Shown here: positions 49,088 to 58,106 of the stretch, piece by piece
Layout of the letters: every line of letters begins with the position of its first letter
How positions within the stretch are numbered: the first letter of the stretch is position 1
DNA from: Terriglobus albidus
GTDB lineage: Bacteria; Acidobacteriota; Terriglobia; Terriglobales; Acidobacteriaceae
Length of the DNA stretch: 64,000 nucleotides
NCBI RefSeq assembly: GCF_008000815.1
Contig: NZ_CP042806.1
Span: forward strand, 1,674,001-1,738,000
Reading direction: 5' to 3'
Notes under the pieces: generated by a model
Seen by the model: only the letters and a program-made list of their open reading frames with translations
What the model was told of the DNA's origin: nothing
Databases searched by the model: none
Made by a program: the position numbers and the translations under genes

Positions 49088-50098
49088 TTAGCTGCGGAGC
49101 TTCTCCAGCAGAGCGGTGACTGCGCCACAGTCGATGGTTGATTGTGCCAGCGCGACGCCCTCTTTTAGCGTGGTTGCCTTGCCGGCAACGACCAGCACGG
49201 CGGCAGCATTCAGCACGACGATATCCCGGCGTGGGCCTTGTTCGCCGGCGAAGATGCCGGTGAGGATGGCTGCGTTCTCCGCTGCATCGCCGCCACGGAT
49301 CTCTGAGATGGGGGCACTCTTCAGACCGAGGTCTTCTGGCTTCAAGGTCATCAGCGAGACGACGCGTCCCTTCACTTCAGCGATCTGCGTTGCGCCATCG
49401 AGTGTGATCTCGTCCAGGCCATTTCCATGCACGATAAACGCATGCCGCGTGTTGAGCATGGCCATGGCTTCGGCGACGACCGGCACCAGGTGCGGAGCAT
49501 AGACGCCCATCACCTGGGATGGGGCTCCGGCGGGGTTCGCCATCGGGCCAAGGATATTGAAGACGGTACGTACGCCAAGAGCGCGGCGTACAGGCATAAC
49601 AGCTTTCATCCCGGGATGGAGCTCCGGTGCATGCAGAAAGAGGAAGCTATTGCGGCGCAGGGTCTCGGCGCCGGCCTCGGGGGTCTGCGAGATGGGAATG
49701 CCCAGGGCCTCCAATACGTCAGCCGAGCCGCACATGGAAGTGACCGAGCGGTTGCCGTGCTTGGCGACGCGGGCACCGGCGGCGGTGGCGACGAGGGCTG
49801 CGGCGGTAGAGATATTGAAGGTGCCGCTCAGGTCCCCGCCGCTCCCGCAGGTGTCGACCAGCATTTCGCGTTCGGCTGCATTCAGAGGGAGTTGCAGGGC
49901 GGCCAAACGCATGGCTTCGGCAAAGCCTGCGATCTCGGCGGCGGTTTCGCCGCGGGTAGCCAGTGCGGTGAGCAGGCCGGCGAGTGTGATCTCGGTGAAA
50001 TCGCCGGCGAGAATCTCGGCCATCAGGGCACGGGACTCCTCACGCGTGAGCACGGCTTTCTGTTCGACGATGCGCTTGAGAGTGAGTGAGAGACCCAT
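49088..50098 (-). CDS. trpD: Anthranilate phosphoribosyltransferase
   Basis: The 336-residue product starts MGLSLTLKRIVEQKAVLTRE. It has VDTCGSGGDLSGTFNIST (positions 82-99), where CGSGGD replaces the usual GTGGD of the PRPP loop, plus AKHGNRSVTSMCGSADVLEALG and FLFLHAPELHPGMK, all family signatures. It joins anthranilate and PRPP in tryptophan synthesis. The start at 50098 was chosen by family alignment; the longer frame is not conserved. No other trp gene is adjacent. Confidence 0.93.
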   Translation of the reverse strand: MGLSLTLKRIVEQKAVLTREESRALMAEILAGDFTEITLAGLLTALATRGETAAEIAGFAEAMRLAALQLPLNAAEREMLVDTCGSGGDLSGTFNISTAAALVATAAGARVAKHGNRSVTSMCGSADVLEALGIPISQTPEAGAETLRRNSFLFLHAPELHPGMKAVMPVRRALGVRTVFNILGPMANPAGAPSQVMGVYAPHLVPVVAEAMAMLNTRHAFIVHGNGLDEITLDGATQIAEVKGRVVSLMTLKPEDLGLKSAPISEIRGGDAAENAAILTGIFAGEQGPRRDIVVLNAAAVLVVAGKATTLKEGVALAQSTIDCGAVTALLEKLRS

Positions 50099-50159
50099 AT
50101 CCGTTTTTTGAGGGTAGCATTTAGATGCGAAACGACCGGGAATGTCATCTAATAGCCGT

Positions 50160-50837
50160 ATGCGCTGGATGGCACTCATCGCATTGTTCGTGACGCTCTC
50201 CGCGGCTGCGCAGGATCCGCAGCGGACGGCGAAGGCTGGCGATGACAACAGTCGAATCCGCAGCGTCCCGACGAACGACAATTATTCGGTTCCAATCGAC
50301 TCTATCGATTACGACAACCCTATGGCGCATCCGGAGAATCGCCCGGCGGCGCCGATCTGTGACCCGGAACAGATCGAGGTAAAGATCGGCACGGACAACG
50401 CTTCCAACGGCCAGCACGGCATTCCCATCAGCTTCCATAACGGCAGCAATCTGACCTGTTCCTTTTCATCCGTAATGGTGATGCAGCTCGAGAACAGCTC
50501 CGTCGTCCAGGAGCGGGTCCGACAGGGAACTACATGGGTAATGAAGACGGTCACGCGGTATCGGCCGGTGCCGATCACTACCTGTCAGAACTGCGGTGGA
50601 TTCCACTTCACTTCCAGCATCGGACAGGAGATTGTCGTCGAGCCTGATGCCGTGGTCTATGCGATTATCGGCTTCAGTTCGCTTACCTCCGCGCCCTGTG
50701 CCGATCCGGACACGTTCAGTTGGTTGACGCGTCCAGGCAGCCAGATGCAGCATGTTCCCATCTCGCTCCACGTCTGTGCGCCGCTGCGATTCTCCGGAAT
50801 TGTTAAAACTCTGCCCGATGGCTTTTTGACACCGTAA
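50160..50837 (+). CDS. Exported Cys-containing hypothetical protein
   Basis: The 225-residue product begins [18 protein letters not shown], a signal peptide. The mature part has six Cys ([40 protein letters not shown]) and beta-type segments ([16 protein letters not shown]). I recognise no family. The Cys are well suited to disulphides in the periplasm. The start could be a few codons earlier at 50142. A GNRA-loop hairpin (50850-50867) lies just after it, before sucC. Confidence 0.6.
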   Translation: MRWMALIALFVTLSAAAQDPQRTAKAGDDNSRIRSVPTNDNYSVPIDSIDYDNPMAHPENRPAAPICDPEQIEVKIGTDNASNGQHGIPISFHNGSNLTCSFSSVMVMQLENSSVVQERVRQGTTWVMKTVTRYRPVPITTCQNCGGFHFTSSIGQEIVVEPDAVVYAIIGFSSLTSAPCADPDTFSWLTRPGSQMQHVPISLHVCAPLRFSGIVKTLPDGFLTP

Positions 50838-50849
50838 CGTCGTGCGAAC

Positions 50850-50867
50850 ATCGCACGAAAGTGCGAT
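50850..50867 (+). terminator. GAAA-loop hairpin before sucC
   Basis: ATCGCAC-gaaa-GTGCGAT forms a 7-bp stem with a GAAA tetraloop, 12 bases past the stop at 50837. No T tract follows, so its use as a terminator is uncertain. Confidence 0.4.
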
Positions 50868-50926
50868 CTCCGGTTGCGCCTCGTTCTGCGGCTCGACTAC
50901 GATCATTTGCGGATAGCTCCGGAACC

Positions 50927-52105
50927 ATGAAAATTCACGAGTATCAGGCAAAAGAGATCCTGCGGAAGTATGGCGTCACCGTCCCTGCCGGTGAGATGGC
51001 CACCACGCTGGAAGAGGCCGACAAGGCCGCCAAGCAGCTCTTCTCCAACGGCGCTCCCGCCGTGGTCGTCAAGGCGCAGATTCACGCCGGCGGCCGTGGC
51101 AAGGGCGGCGGCGTGAAGGTTGCCAAAACGATCGACGATGCCAATGCCGCGTCGAAGGCGATCCTCGGCATGCAGCTGGTCACGCATCAGACCGGACCGC
51201 AGGGCCAGAAGGTGCAGCGCCTGCTGGTCGAGGAGGCTTCGGCTATCGATCGCGAGCTGTATCTCGGCATCGTGCTCGACCGTGCTTCGGCCAAGCTGGT
51301 GTTTATGGCCTCACAGGCCGGCGGCATGGAGATCGAAGAGGTTGCCGCCAAGGATCCTGACGCGATCTACAAGGAGTACATCGATCCGGGTATCGGCCTG
51401 CAGCCGTACCAGGCGCGTAAGCTCGCCTTCAAGTTGGGACTGAAGCCAACGCAGGTTGGCCAGGCGGTGCAGTTCATGATGGGTCTGTACAAGGCTTTCG
51501 TGGAGACGGACTGCTCGCTGCTGGAGATCAATCCCTTCATTACGACGAAGGACGACAAGCTCGCCGCGCTCGATTGCAAGATCAACTTCGATGACAACGG
51601 CATGTTCCGTCACAAGGACCTGAAGGAGCTGCGCGACATCACCGAAGAGGATCCGCTCGAGGTTGAAGCCAGCAAGTTCAACCTGAACTACATCCGCCTG
51701 GAAGGCAATATCGCCTGCATGGTGAATGGCGCCGGCCTCGCCATGGCGACGATGGACATCATTAAGTACGCCGGCGGAGCTCCTGCGAACTTTCTGGATG
51801 TGGGCGGCGGCGCCAGCCAGGAGCAGATTGAGCAGGCCTTCGGCATTCTGTTAAAGGACCCGAATGTGAAGGCGATCTTCATCAACATCTTCGGCGGCAT
51901 TCTGCGCGTGGATGTGCTGGCGACCGCTGTTGTGGCCGCTGCAAGGAACCTGGGCGTTAACATTCCGATCATTCTTCGTTTGGAAGGTACGAACGTGGAA
52001 GAGGGCCGCAAGATCCTGAAGGAGAGCGGCCTGAAGTTCGAAGTGGGCGCAACGATGAAGGAAGCCGCCGACCTGGCTGTCGCGGCAGCCAAGGGGGTGG
52101 CGTAA
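50927..52105 (+). CDS. sucC: Succinyl-CoA synthetase beta subunit
   Basis: The 392-residue product starts [20 protein letters not shown] and has the ATP-grasp segment and [47 protein letters not shown] and [15 protein letters not shown]. It forms the alpha2beta2 enzyme with SucD in the TCA cycle. The sucD ATG overlaps its stop (TAATG), so the two are coupled. Confidence 0.96.
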   Translation: MKIHEYQAKEILRKYGVTVPAGEMATTLEEADKAAKQLFSNGAPAVVVKAQIHAGGRGKGGGVKVAKTIDDANAASKAILGMQLVTHQTGPQGQKVQRLLVEEASAIDRELYLGIVLDRASAKLVFMASQAGGMEIEEVAAKDPDAIYKEYIDPGIGLQPYQARKLAFKLGLKPTQVGQAVQFMMGLYKAFVETDCSLLEINPFITTKDDKLAALDCKINFDDNGMFRHKDLKELRDITEEDPLEVEASKFNLNYIRLEGNIACMVNGAGLAMATMDIIKYAGGAPANFLDVGGGASQEQIEQAFGILLKDPNVKAIFINIFGGILRVDVLATAVVAAARNLGVNIPIILRLEGTNVEEGRKILKESGLKFEVGATMKEAADLAVAAAKGVA

Positions 52106-52980
52106 TGGCAGTACTGGTCGATAAGAACACGCGACTGATCGTTCAGGGCATCACCGGCCGCGAGGGTACCTTCCACGCCAAGGCCTGCGCCGAGTACGGC
52201 ACCAAGGTCGTCGGCGGTGTTACGCCGGGCAAGGGTGGCACCATTCATGAAGGTTGGCCCGTCTTCAACACGGTGGAAGAGGCCGTGCGCGAGACCGGCG
52301 CTAACGCCAGCGTGATCTTCGTTCCTCCGCCGGCCGCGGCTGACGGCATCCTGGAAGCGGTCGACGCCAAACTCCCGCTCGTGATCTGCATCACCGAAGG
52401 CATTCCCGCGCTGGATATGGCGAAGGCATGGCCGGTTGTGAAGGGTTCGCAGTCACGCCTGATCGGACCGAACTGCCCCGGCGTAATTTCGCCTGGTAAG
52501 GCGAAGATCGGCATCATGCCCGGCCGCATTCACAAGGAAGGCAGCGTCGGTATCGTCTCGAAGTCGGGCACGCTGACGTACGAGGCCGTCTACCAGCTCA
52601 CGACCCGCGGCATCGGCCAGTCAACGGCCATCGGCATCGGCGGCGACCCAATCATCGGAACCACGCACATCGATGCGCTGAAGCTGCTGCAGGACGATCC
52701 GGAGACCGAGGCGATCATCATGATCGGCGAGATCGGTGGATCGGCCGAAGAGGCAGCCGCAGCCTTCATCAAGGAACATGTCACCAAGCCTGTGGTCGGC
52801 TTTATCGCCGGTCAGACGGCGCCTCCGGGACGCCGTATGGGCCACGCCGGTGCGATTATCTCCGGCGGCGAGGGAACGGCGCAGAGCAAGATGGAAGCCA
52901 TGCGTGCGGCCGGCATCCACGTGGTGCAGTCGCCCGCAGAGATGGGCGAGATGATGGCCAAGGTGCTGGGTAAGGCTTAG
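52105..52980 (+). CDS. sucD: Succinyl-CoA synthetase alpha subunit
   Basis: The 291-residue product begins [20 protein letters not shown] and has the CoA-binding fold, [20 protein letters not shown], and the phosphohistidine segment [20 protein letters not shown] with the active His. It makes ATP or GTP from succinyl-CoA with SucC. The gene overlaps sucC by one base and is followed by a terminator. Confidence 0.96.
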   Translation: MAVLVDKNTRLIVQGITGREGTFHAKACAEYGTKVVGGVTPGKGGTIHEGWPVFNTVEEAVRETGANASVIFVPPPAAADGILEAVDAKLPLVICITEGIPALDMAKAWPVVKGSQSRLIGPNCPGVISPGKAKIGIMPGRIHKEGSVGIVSKSGTLTYEAVYQLTTRGIGQSTAIGIGGDPIIGTTHIDALKLLQDDPETEAIIMIGEIGGSAEEAAAAFIKEHVTKPVVGFIAGQTAPPGRRMGHAGAIISGGEGTAQSKMEAMRAAGIHVVQSPAEMGEMMAKVLGKA

Positions 52981-53000
52981 TTCCGGTAACAGAGTCAGGT

Positions 53001-53024
53001 AAGGGCGGCTTCGGCCGCCCTTTT
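53001..53024 (+). terminator. Terminator of sucCD
   Basis: AAGGGCGGC-ttc-GGCCGCCCTTTTC has an 8-9 bp stem with a TTTT tail, 21 bases past the sucD stop. Confidence 0.88.
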
Positions 53025-53119
53025 CATTTTGCGCGGTGCAATGTCAGGAACATCGTTTTGGACTACACTTCCGTCGGTACGGTTACTTAACGGACCGACT
53101 TCGCTTTGGAGAGAACGAG

Positions 53120-53764
53120 ATGACAACGTCAAACCGCATTGCCCGGTTTTTCTTCCCCCTGCTCCTCGTACTGCCCTTTGCCGCAACTGCTGTGGCGGAT
53201 GCACAGAAGTCGCAGTGGTCTAACGAGGATGCTTCGCGGATTGCGAGTGAGGTGCAAAAGCAACTTCTGCGATTGACCAATTACAGCGTCTTCGACAGCC
53301 TGCACTTCGGTCTGCGCGGCGGTGTGGTGACGCTGGGCGGCTATGCCAGCAGGCCCACGTTGAAGGACGATGCGGCGCGCGTGGTGAAGAAGATCGAGGG
53401 CGTGACCGAGGTCGATAATCAGATCGAGGTTCTGCCGAATTCGCCCAACGACGATCGTATCCGTATGGCGGTCTATACCAACATCTACAGGCAGCCTGCG
53501 CTTCGCAAGTACACGTCGAACTTTCCGAACGCGGCGCTGACGCCTTCGATTCCGCGTGCTGCCGGCGGCATCACCTGGGATCCGCCGCTCGGCTATCACG
53601 CCATCCACATCATCGTGAAAAACGGCAACGTGATTTTGGCCGGGGTGGTGAATAGCGAGAGCGATTCCATCATTGCGCAGATGCAGGCAAACTCCACGCC
53701 GGGTGTCTTTGGTGTCGAGAACCAGCTGATTGTGCCTGGGCCACAGAAGAAGAAAGAGAAGTAG
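53120..53764 (+). CDS. Exported protein with two BON domains
   Basis: The 214-residue product has a signal peptide (MTTSNRIARFFFPLLLVLPF) and two BON-type units: LRGGVVTLGGYASRPTLKDD with GVTEVDNQIEVLP in the first, and VKNGNVILAGVVNSESDSII with GVFGVENQLIVPG in the second. BON domains bind phospholipid or attach to the envelope. The C-terminus is a Lys/Glu tail (KKKEK). The start at 53120 begins the signal peptide; the ribosome site is GGAGAACGAG. A repeat element lies just downstream. Confidence 0.83.
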   Translation: MTTSNRIARFFFPLLLVLPFAATAVADAQKSQWSNEDASRIASEVQKQLLRLTNYSVFDSLHFGLRGGVVTLGGYASRPTLKDDAARVVKKIEGVTEVDNQIEVLPNSPNDDRIRMAVYTNIYRQPALRKYTSNFPNAALTPSIPRAAGGITWDPPLGYHAIHIIVKNGNVILAGVVNSESDSIIAQMQANSTPGVFGVENQLIVPGPQKKKEK

Positions 53765-53802
53765 CAAGTACCAGGTAATCTGTAGGGCGGCGGCTTCGCG
53801 CT

Positions 53803-53914
53803 AGAGCGTTTTCCCTGTGGGTGTCGTGTAGGGTTTCCTTATCTATGGGCGTTTTCCGCAATGAAAACGCCGCTACACTCTCTTCCGGGATATCCAGCAA
53901 CAGGGAAACGCTCT
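53803..53914. repeat. Nested palindrome, copy E (abutting a start codon)
   Basis: Outer arms AGAGCGTTTTCCCTGT and ACAGGGAAACGCTCT are inverted, with G-C where copies A to C have A-T at the fifth and matching position. The inner stem is GGCGTTTTC-cgcaat-GAAAACGCC. The ATG of the Tat amidase follows immediately at 53915, so the element forms its entire upstream leader. Confidence 0.88.
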
Positions 53915-55801
53915 ATGCTTGCAAACATGATGCAAGCTGACGAGTCCCGCCGCCGCTTTCTTGGCGTGTGCGCCAAAGCTGGTGTGGGCGCCACGTTGTT
54001 TCCTGGTGCACTGTATACGCTGGCCGCTCAGGCACAGCAGGGTGCAGGGCCTGGTGCTGATCTGGCCACCTTTGCGAAGATCAGTCCGGAGATGATCGAC
54101 CAGGCTGCCGCCATGGCGGGGCTGACGATCACCGAGGAGCAGAAGAAGCAGTTGCTCGATGGTGTCGTCGAGCAGCGTGATTCCATCCGCCAGCTTCGCG
54201 ATCTGCATCTTCCAAACCGCGTCGCGCCGGCGTTCTCTTTCGATCCCGTGCCTTCGGGGATGAAGCTTGAGACGGCGAAGAAGCCCGCAGTGCTGTCCAC
54301 TGTGCCCGATGTTAGCGGGCTCTCTCTGAGTAATGAAGAGAAGCTGGCTTTTGCCACAGCGCGCGAGTTGGGCGAGCTGGTGCGGACCCGGAAGATTTCG
54401 AGTGTCGATCTGACCAAGATGTATCTGTCACGCCTCAAGCGCTTCGATTCACAACTGCACTGCGTTATTACGTTCACTGAAGAACGTGCGTTGCAGCAGG
54501 CGGCGGAGGCCGATCGGCAGATCGCGGCGGGTAAACATCTGGGACCGCTGCATGGTGTTCCATGGGGTGCGAAAGATCTGCTCAGCGTAAAGGGTTGTCG
54601 CACGACCTGGGGCGCCGCCGGTTTTGAAGAGCAGCAGTTCGATACCACGGCGACAGTTGTTGAACGGCTCGACAAAGCCGGAGCGGTGCTGCTCGCCAAG
54701 CTGAGTATGGGGGCCCTGGCGCAGGGCGATCTGTGGTTTGGTGCGCGTACACGGAATCCCTGGAATACAAAGCAGGGTTCAAGCGGATCGTCTGCCGGTT
54801 CAGGCTCGGCGGTGAGCGCTGGCCTGGTGGGCTTTGCTATCGGGACAGAGACACTGGGCTCGATCTCGTCGCCTGCAACGCGCTGCGGTGTCACGGGACT
54901 GCGTCCGACGTTTGGTTTTGTGCCGCGCACGGGAGCGATGGCGCTGAGCTGGACGATGGATAAGATCGGTCCCATCTGCCGTAGCGTTGAGGACTGCGCG
55001 TTGGTAATGGACGTCATTCACGGCCCTGATGGACAGGACCGCATGGTCAAAGAGGCAGCCTTCTCCTGGGATGCGCGCTTTGACTGGAAGAAACTCCGTG
55101 TTGGTGTGTTGTCGGCGGCGTTTGAGACGCCGAAGTTCGAAGAACCGAAGCGCAAAGAAGGCGAGGCGGATGCAGCGTTCACCGAGCGGGTGGCGATGGC
55201 GAAGCGAAACTATGAGCGGTCTGTTTATGACAACCATTACGACCGGGTATCGCTGGATGCATTGAAGAAGATGGGCGTGACCTTGATCCCAGTAGAGCTG
55301 CCGAAGCTTCCCTGGGGAGCGATTACTCCGGTTCTGGAGGTCGAGGCGGCAGCCGCGTTCGATGAGCTCACCTTGAGCGGCCGCGATCGTCTGCTGACTG
55401 GGCAGAGCTCCGGCGACTGGCCCAACACCTTCCGCATCGCGCGTTTCTACTCCGGGGTGGATTATGTGCAGGCGATGCGCGCACGCACTCTCGGCATCGA
55501 ACAGATGGCGGAGCTCTTTGCGAAGGTGGATGTGATTGTGACTCCCTCCGGCGGGGCACAGCTTCGTGCCACCAATCTGACGGGGCATCCGGCAGTGATC
55601 GTTCCCAATGGCCTGCGTGGTGACGATGCGCCGCTGCCGTGGAAGACTGGAGACGGTGACCCGGGGAATAACGGCGGTCCGGGTACGATGACGAGTATTA
55701 CGTTTCTCGGTCAGCTTTACTCCGATGCACGGCTGGCCGCACTTGCTCGCGCGTACCAGGAGGCTACCGGCTTCCACAAACTCCATCCAAAGCTTGCCTG
55801 A
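53915..55801 (+). CDS. Tat-exported amidase (amidase-signature family)
   Basis: The 628-residue product starts MLANMMQADESRRRFLGVCA with a twin-arginine signal (SRRRFLG) and an Ala-rich h-region. The amidase signature has Lys in WGAKDLLSVKG, the GSSGSSAGSGSAVSAG loop, and Ser in GTETLGSISSPATRCG, giving the Ser-cisSer-Lys triad. It has an extra N-terminal block of about 100 residues before the fold. It should be periplasmic and hydrolyse amides. The start follows directly on a palindrome copy. An OppF-type ATPase gene starts 1 base past its stop. Confidence 0.88.
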   Translation: MLANMMQADESRRRFLGVCAKAGVGATLFPGALYTLAAQAQQGAGPGADLATFAKISPEMIDQAAAMAGLTITEEQKKQLLDGVVEQRDSIRQLRDLHLPNRVAPAFSFDPVPSGMKLETAKKPAVLSTVPDVSGLSLSNEEKLAFATARELGELVRTRKISSVDLTKMYLSRLKRFDSQLHCVITFTEERALQQAAEADRQIAAGKHLGPLHGVPWGAKDLLSVKGCRTTWGAAGFEEQQFDTTATVVERLDKAGAVLLAKLSMGALAQGDLWFGARTRNPWNTKQGSSGSSAGSGSAVSAGLVGFAIGTETLGSISSPATRCGVTGLRPTFGFVPRTGAMALSWTMDKIGPICRSVEDCALVMDVIHGPDGQDRMVKEAAFSWDARFDWKKLRVGVLSAAFETPKFEEPKRKEGEADAAFTERVAMAKRNYERSVYDNHYDRVSLDALKKMGVTLIPVELPKLPWGAITPVLEVEAAAAFDELTLSGRDRLLTGQSSGDWPNTFRIARFYSGVDYVQAMRARTLGIEQMAELFAKVDVIVTPSGGAQLRATNLTGHPAVIVPNGLRGDDAPLPWKTGDGDPGNNGGPGTMTSITFLGQLYSDARLAALARAYQEATGFHKLHPKLA

Positions 55802-55802
55802 T

Positions 55803-56576
55803 ATGTCTTTTGTCATCGCTCAGAACCTCGTGAAGGAGTACCCGGCGAAGAACGCCGCCGGTAAGGTGCGTGTTGTGGACGATGTCTCGTTGACGATCGA
55901 GCGCGGCGAGACCCTTGGGCTGGTGGGTGAATCGGGCTCGGGTAAGAGCACGGTGGCCCGCATGCTGCTGCGGCTGGTGGAGCCGACGGCGGGCTCTGTG
56001 CACGTGGATGGCGTCGACGTGCTGGCGGCGGGACGCGCGGGCATGCATGCTCTGCGGCGCCGTATGCAGGTGGTCTTTCAGGATCCTTACTCCGCGCTGA
56101 ATCCGCGGATGCGTGTGCGGCAGATCCTGCTGGAACCATGTGCGATTCATGGTGCGCCGGAAGGCATGCGGCCGGAGGAGAGGGTACGGCAGCTATTGCA
56201 TGAGGTTGGGCTTGATGCGTCGGCACTGGACCGCTATCCGCATGAGTTCTCCGGAGGACAGCGGCAGCGCATAAACATTGCCCGAGCATTGATGCTAAGG
56301 CCGGAGTTTTTGGTGCTGGATGAGCCTGTGAGTGCGCTGGATGTGTCGGTGGCTGCGCAGGTGGTGAACCTGCTGCGGGAGCTGCAGCGGAGCTATGGGC
56401 TGACGTATCTGTTCATCTCGCATTCCATGCCGCTGGTGCGGTATCTGTGCGACCGTGTGGCGGTGATGCAGCGCGGAAAACTGGTGGAGATTGGGGAGGC
56501 GCTGGAGGTGTGCGATCACCCGCGTGAGGCGTATACGCAGCAGTTGATTGCTGCTACGCCGGAGCTGCCTGTGTGA
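55803..56576 (+). CDS. Dipeptide/oligopeptide ABC ATPase, OppF-like
   Basis: The 257-residue product has Walker A GESGSGKST, Q loop FQDPYSALNP, signature FSGGQRQR, Walker B LVLDEPVSALD and H loop FISHSMP (the usual Asp after His is Ser). The end (HPREAYTQQLIAAT) starts the oligopeptide C-terminal extension. It starts 1 base after the amidase stop, so they are co-transcribed. There is no permease or binding-protein gene here. Its OppD-like partner is at 37063-37875. Confidence 0.88.
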   Translation: MSFVIAQNLVKEYPAKNAAGKVRVVDDVSLTIERGETLGLVGESGSGKSTVARMLLRLVEPTAGSVHVDGVDVLAAGRAGMHALRRRMQVVFQDPYSALNPRMRVRQILLEPCAIHGAPEGMRPEERVRQLLHEVGLDASALDRYPHEFSGGQRQRINIARALMLRPEFLVLDEPVSALDVSVAAQVVNLLRELQRSYGLTYLFISHSMPLVRYLCDRVAVMQRGKLVEIGEALEVCDHPREAYTQQLIAATPELPV

Positions 56577-56604
56577 TCTCGCCTCCTGCCCGTAATTTGC
56601 CGGT

Positions 56605-56652
56605 AGAGAAGCAGATTTCTCCGCTGCCGCTACGAAATGACAAAACAAAAAA
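56605..56652. repeat. TGTCATCCCGTAGGGATC family, right-arm copy
   Basis: AGAGAAGCAGATTTCTCCGC and CGCTACGAAATGACAAAACAAA match the right half of the copies at 33506 and 57991. It lies 29 bases past the OppF-like stop. Confidence 0.65.
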
Positions 56653-56715
56653 GACAGAGATCAGCTCTGAATCGGTCCCCGTTTTGCACAACCTTTGCAG
56701 CAGTACCATTCCGGA

Positions 56716-57333
56716 ATGACCCAGCACCACGTTGGCCGGCTGGAGGTGATCACCGGCCCTATGTTCTCCGGAAAGAGCGAGGAACTGATCCGTCGTTTGA
56801 AGCGCGCCAAGATTGCGAAACAGCGAGTTGCCTGCTTCAAGCCTGATATCGATTTGCGGTATCACCGCACGGCGATCGCATCGCACTCCGAGCAGACACA
56901 TGACGCCGCCGTCGTTACGCCGACCTCCGAGCGGCTGAAGGCGACACTCTTTGAGAACGATCACATTCACGAGGTCGATGTCATCGGTATCGATGAGGTG
57001 CAGTTCTTCGATGAGGCGGTGATTCCGCTTGTGATGGAGCTGGTGCATCTGGGCAAGCGGGTAATTTTGGGCGGTCTGGATACTACCTTTGCCAATGAGC
57101 CCTTCGGTCCGGTGCCGAATCTGATGGCGCTTGCCGACGAGGTGACGAAGCTGTCGGCGGTGTGCATGGTCTGCGGGAATCCGGCGATTCACACGCAGCG
57201 GCTGGGACAGAGCCAGGAGCTGGTAGTGGTGGGAGCCGCCGGGCTGTATGAGGCGCGCTGCCGCGAGCACTTCCAGCCCTTTATCGATGAGAACCACAGC
57301 GAGCAGATGGAGCTGCCTGCGGTTGCCCGGTAG
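56716..57333 (+). CDS. tdk: Thymidine kinase (type II)
   Basis: The 205-residue product has Walker A GPMFSGKSEEL, the catalytic base region IDEVQFFDE, and two CxxC-like zinc pairs with the first CMVCGNPA; the second pair is incomplete (the region YEARCREHF has a single Cys). GLDTTFANEPFGP is the substrate loop. It phosphorylates thymidine. The start at 56716 was chosen over a longer frame; a weak CCGGA site lies just upstream. Confidence 0.92.
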   Translation: MTQHHVGRLEVITGPMFSGKSEELIRRLKRAKIAKQRVACFKPDIDLRYHRTAIASHSEQTHDAAVVTPTSERLKATLFENDHIHEVDVIGIDEVQFFDEAVIPLVMELVHLGKRVILGGLDTTFANEPFGPVPNLMALADEVTKLSAVCMVCGNPAIHTQRLGQSQELVVVGAAGLYEARCREHFQPFIDENHSEQMELPAVAR

Positions 57334-57393
57334 GCCACGTTTTGCATGGTGACGCATCCTATACGTATCCTGCGGGATATAAGGAGATTCACT

Positions 57394-57909
57394 ATGCGTC
57401 TTGCATCCGTTGCTGCGGCTGCCCTTCTGGTTGCCGTTCCCGTTTTTGCTGCCGCACCCCAGCCCGTCAAGGTCATGTTGAAGGACGCGAACGGCAAGGA
57501 CGCCGGTTACGTCACCTTCTCGCCGGCTAAAAGCGGTGTGAAGGTCATGGTTATGCTGGCGAACCTGCCCGCCGGAGAGCATGCCGTGCATGTGCACGCC
57601 GGGGCGACCTGTGAGGCTCCGAGCTTCCAGTCCGCGGGCGGTCACTTCAACCCTGAAAACAAGCACCACGGTTTCAAGAACCCCGAGGGACATCACGATG
57701 GCGACTTCCCCGAATCGGTAACGATGACCGGGGGCATGGGCCACAAGACCTTCGACGCGGACTATCTGTCGCTGGACCCGTCGGCGCCGAACTCCATCTA
57801 CGGCCACACGGTGGTCGTGCATGAGAAGGCCGACGATCAGATGACTGACCCGGCTGGAAACGCCGGTAGCCGGCTGGCCTGCGGTGTGATTGAAAAGCCC
57901 GCGATGTAG
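57394..57909 (+). CDS. sodC: Cu-Zn superoxide dismutase-like protein (exported)
   Basis: The 171-residue product has a signal peptide (MRLASVAAAALLVAVPVFAA). It has the SodC pattern HAVHVHAGATCE (two Cu His), GGHFNPENKHHGFKNPEGHH with zinc His, GDFP with the Asp, HTVVVHEKADDQ (Cu His) and the final GSRLACGVIE with the disulphide Cys. It removes superoxide in the periplasm. It starts with ATAAGGAG upstream of the ATG at 57394. A strong terminator follows. Confidence 0.9.
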   Translation: MRLASVAAAALLVAVPVFAAAPQPVKVMLKDANGKDAGYVTFSPAKSGVKVMVMLANLPAGEHAVHVHAGATCEAPSFQSAGGHFNPENKHHGFKNPEGHHDGDFPESVTMTGGMGHKTFDADYLSLDPSAPNSIYGHTVVVHEKADDQMTDPAGNAGSRLACGVIEKPAM

Positions 57910-57933
57910 AAGGGCAGTATCGGGCAGAAAAAT

Positions 57934-57968
57934 AAAGGGGCTGGAGACGTTCTGTCTCCAGCCCCTTT
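57934..57968 (+). terminator. Terminator of sodC
   Basis: AAAGGGGCTGGAGAC-gttct-GTCTCCAGCCCCTTT is a perfect 15-bp stem with a 5-base loop followed by GCTTTTG. It lies 25 bases past the sodC stop. Confidence 0.88.
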
Positions 57969-57990
57969 GCTTTTGCTGGCCACGGAATCT

Positions 57991-58089
57991 TTCTGTTTGT
58001 CATCCCGTAGGGATCTGCTTTTCCTTTCGTCAGGATTGAAGTCTGGGTAGAAAAGCGGATTTCTCCGCTGGCGCTACGAAATGACAAAG
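57991..58089. repeat. TGTCATCCCGTAGGGATC family, two-arm copy
   Basis: The left arm TTTCTGTTTGTCATCCCGTA with GGGATCTGCTTTT is inverted against AGAAAAGCGGATTTCTCCGC and CGCTACGAAATGACAAAG. It lies in the gap between the sodC terminator and the SRPBCC gene's 3' end. It keeps both arms without the nested hairpin of the copy at 33506. Confidence 0.7.
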
Positions 58090-58106
58090 GGACACGATCT
58101 TGCCTC

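Noticed and set aside
53053-53085. GGAACA followed by CGTCGG upstream of the BON-domain gene as a fourth ECF site
   Set aside because: Spacing is 19 bases instead of 16, so it does not fit the other three sites.
53816-53914. Short frame starting MGVF.NENA inside the nested palindrome, also in copies A and C
   Set aside because: The peptide is shared because the DNA is palindromic and conserved. The frame has different ends in each copy and no ribosome site, so a coding role is unsupported.
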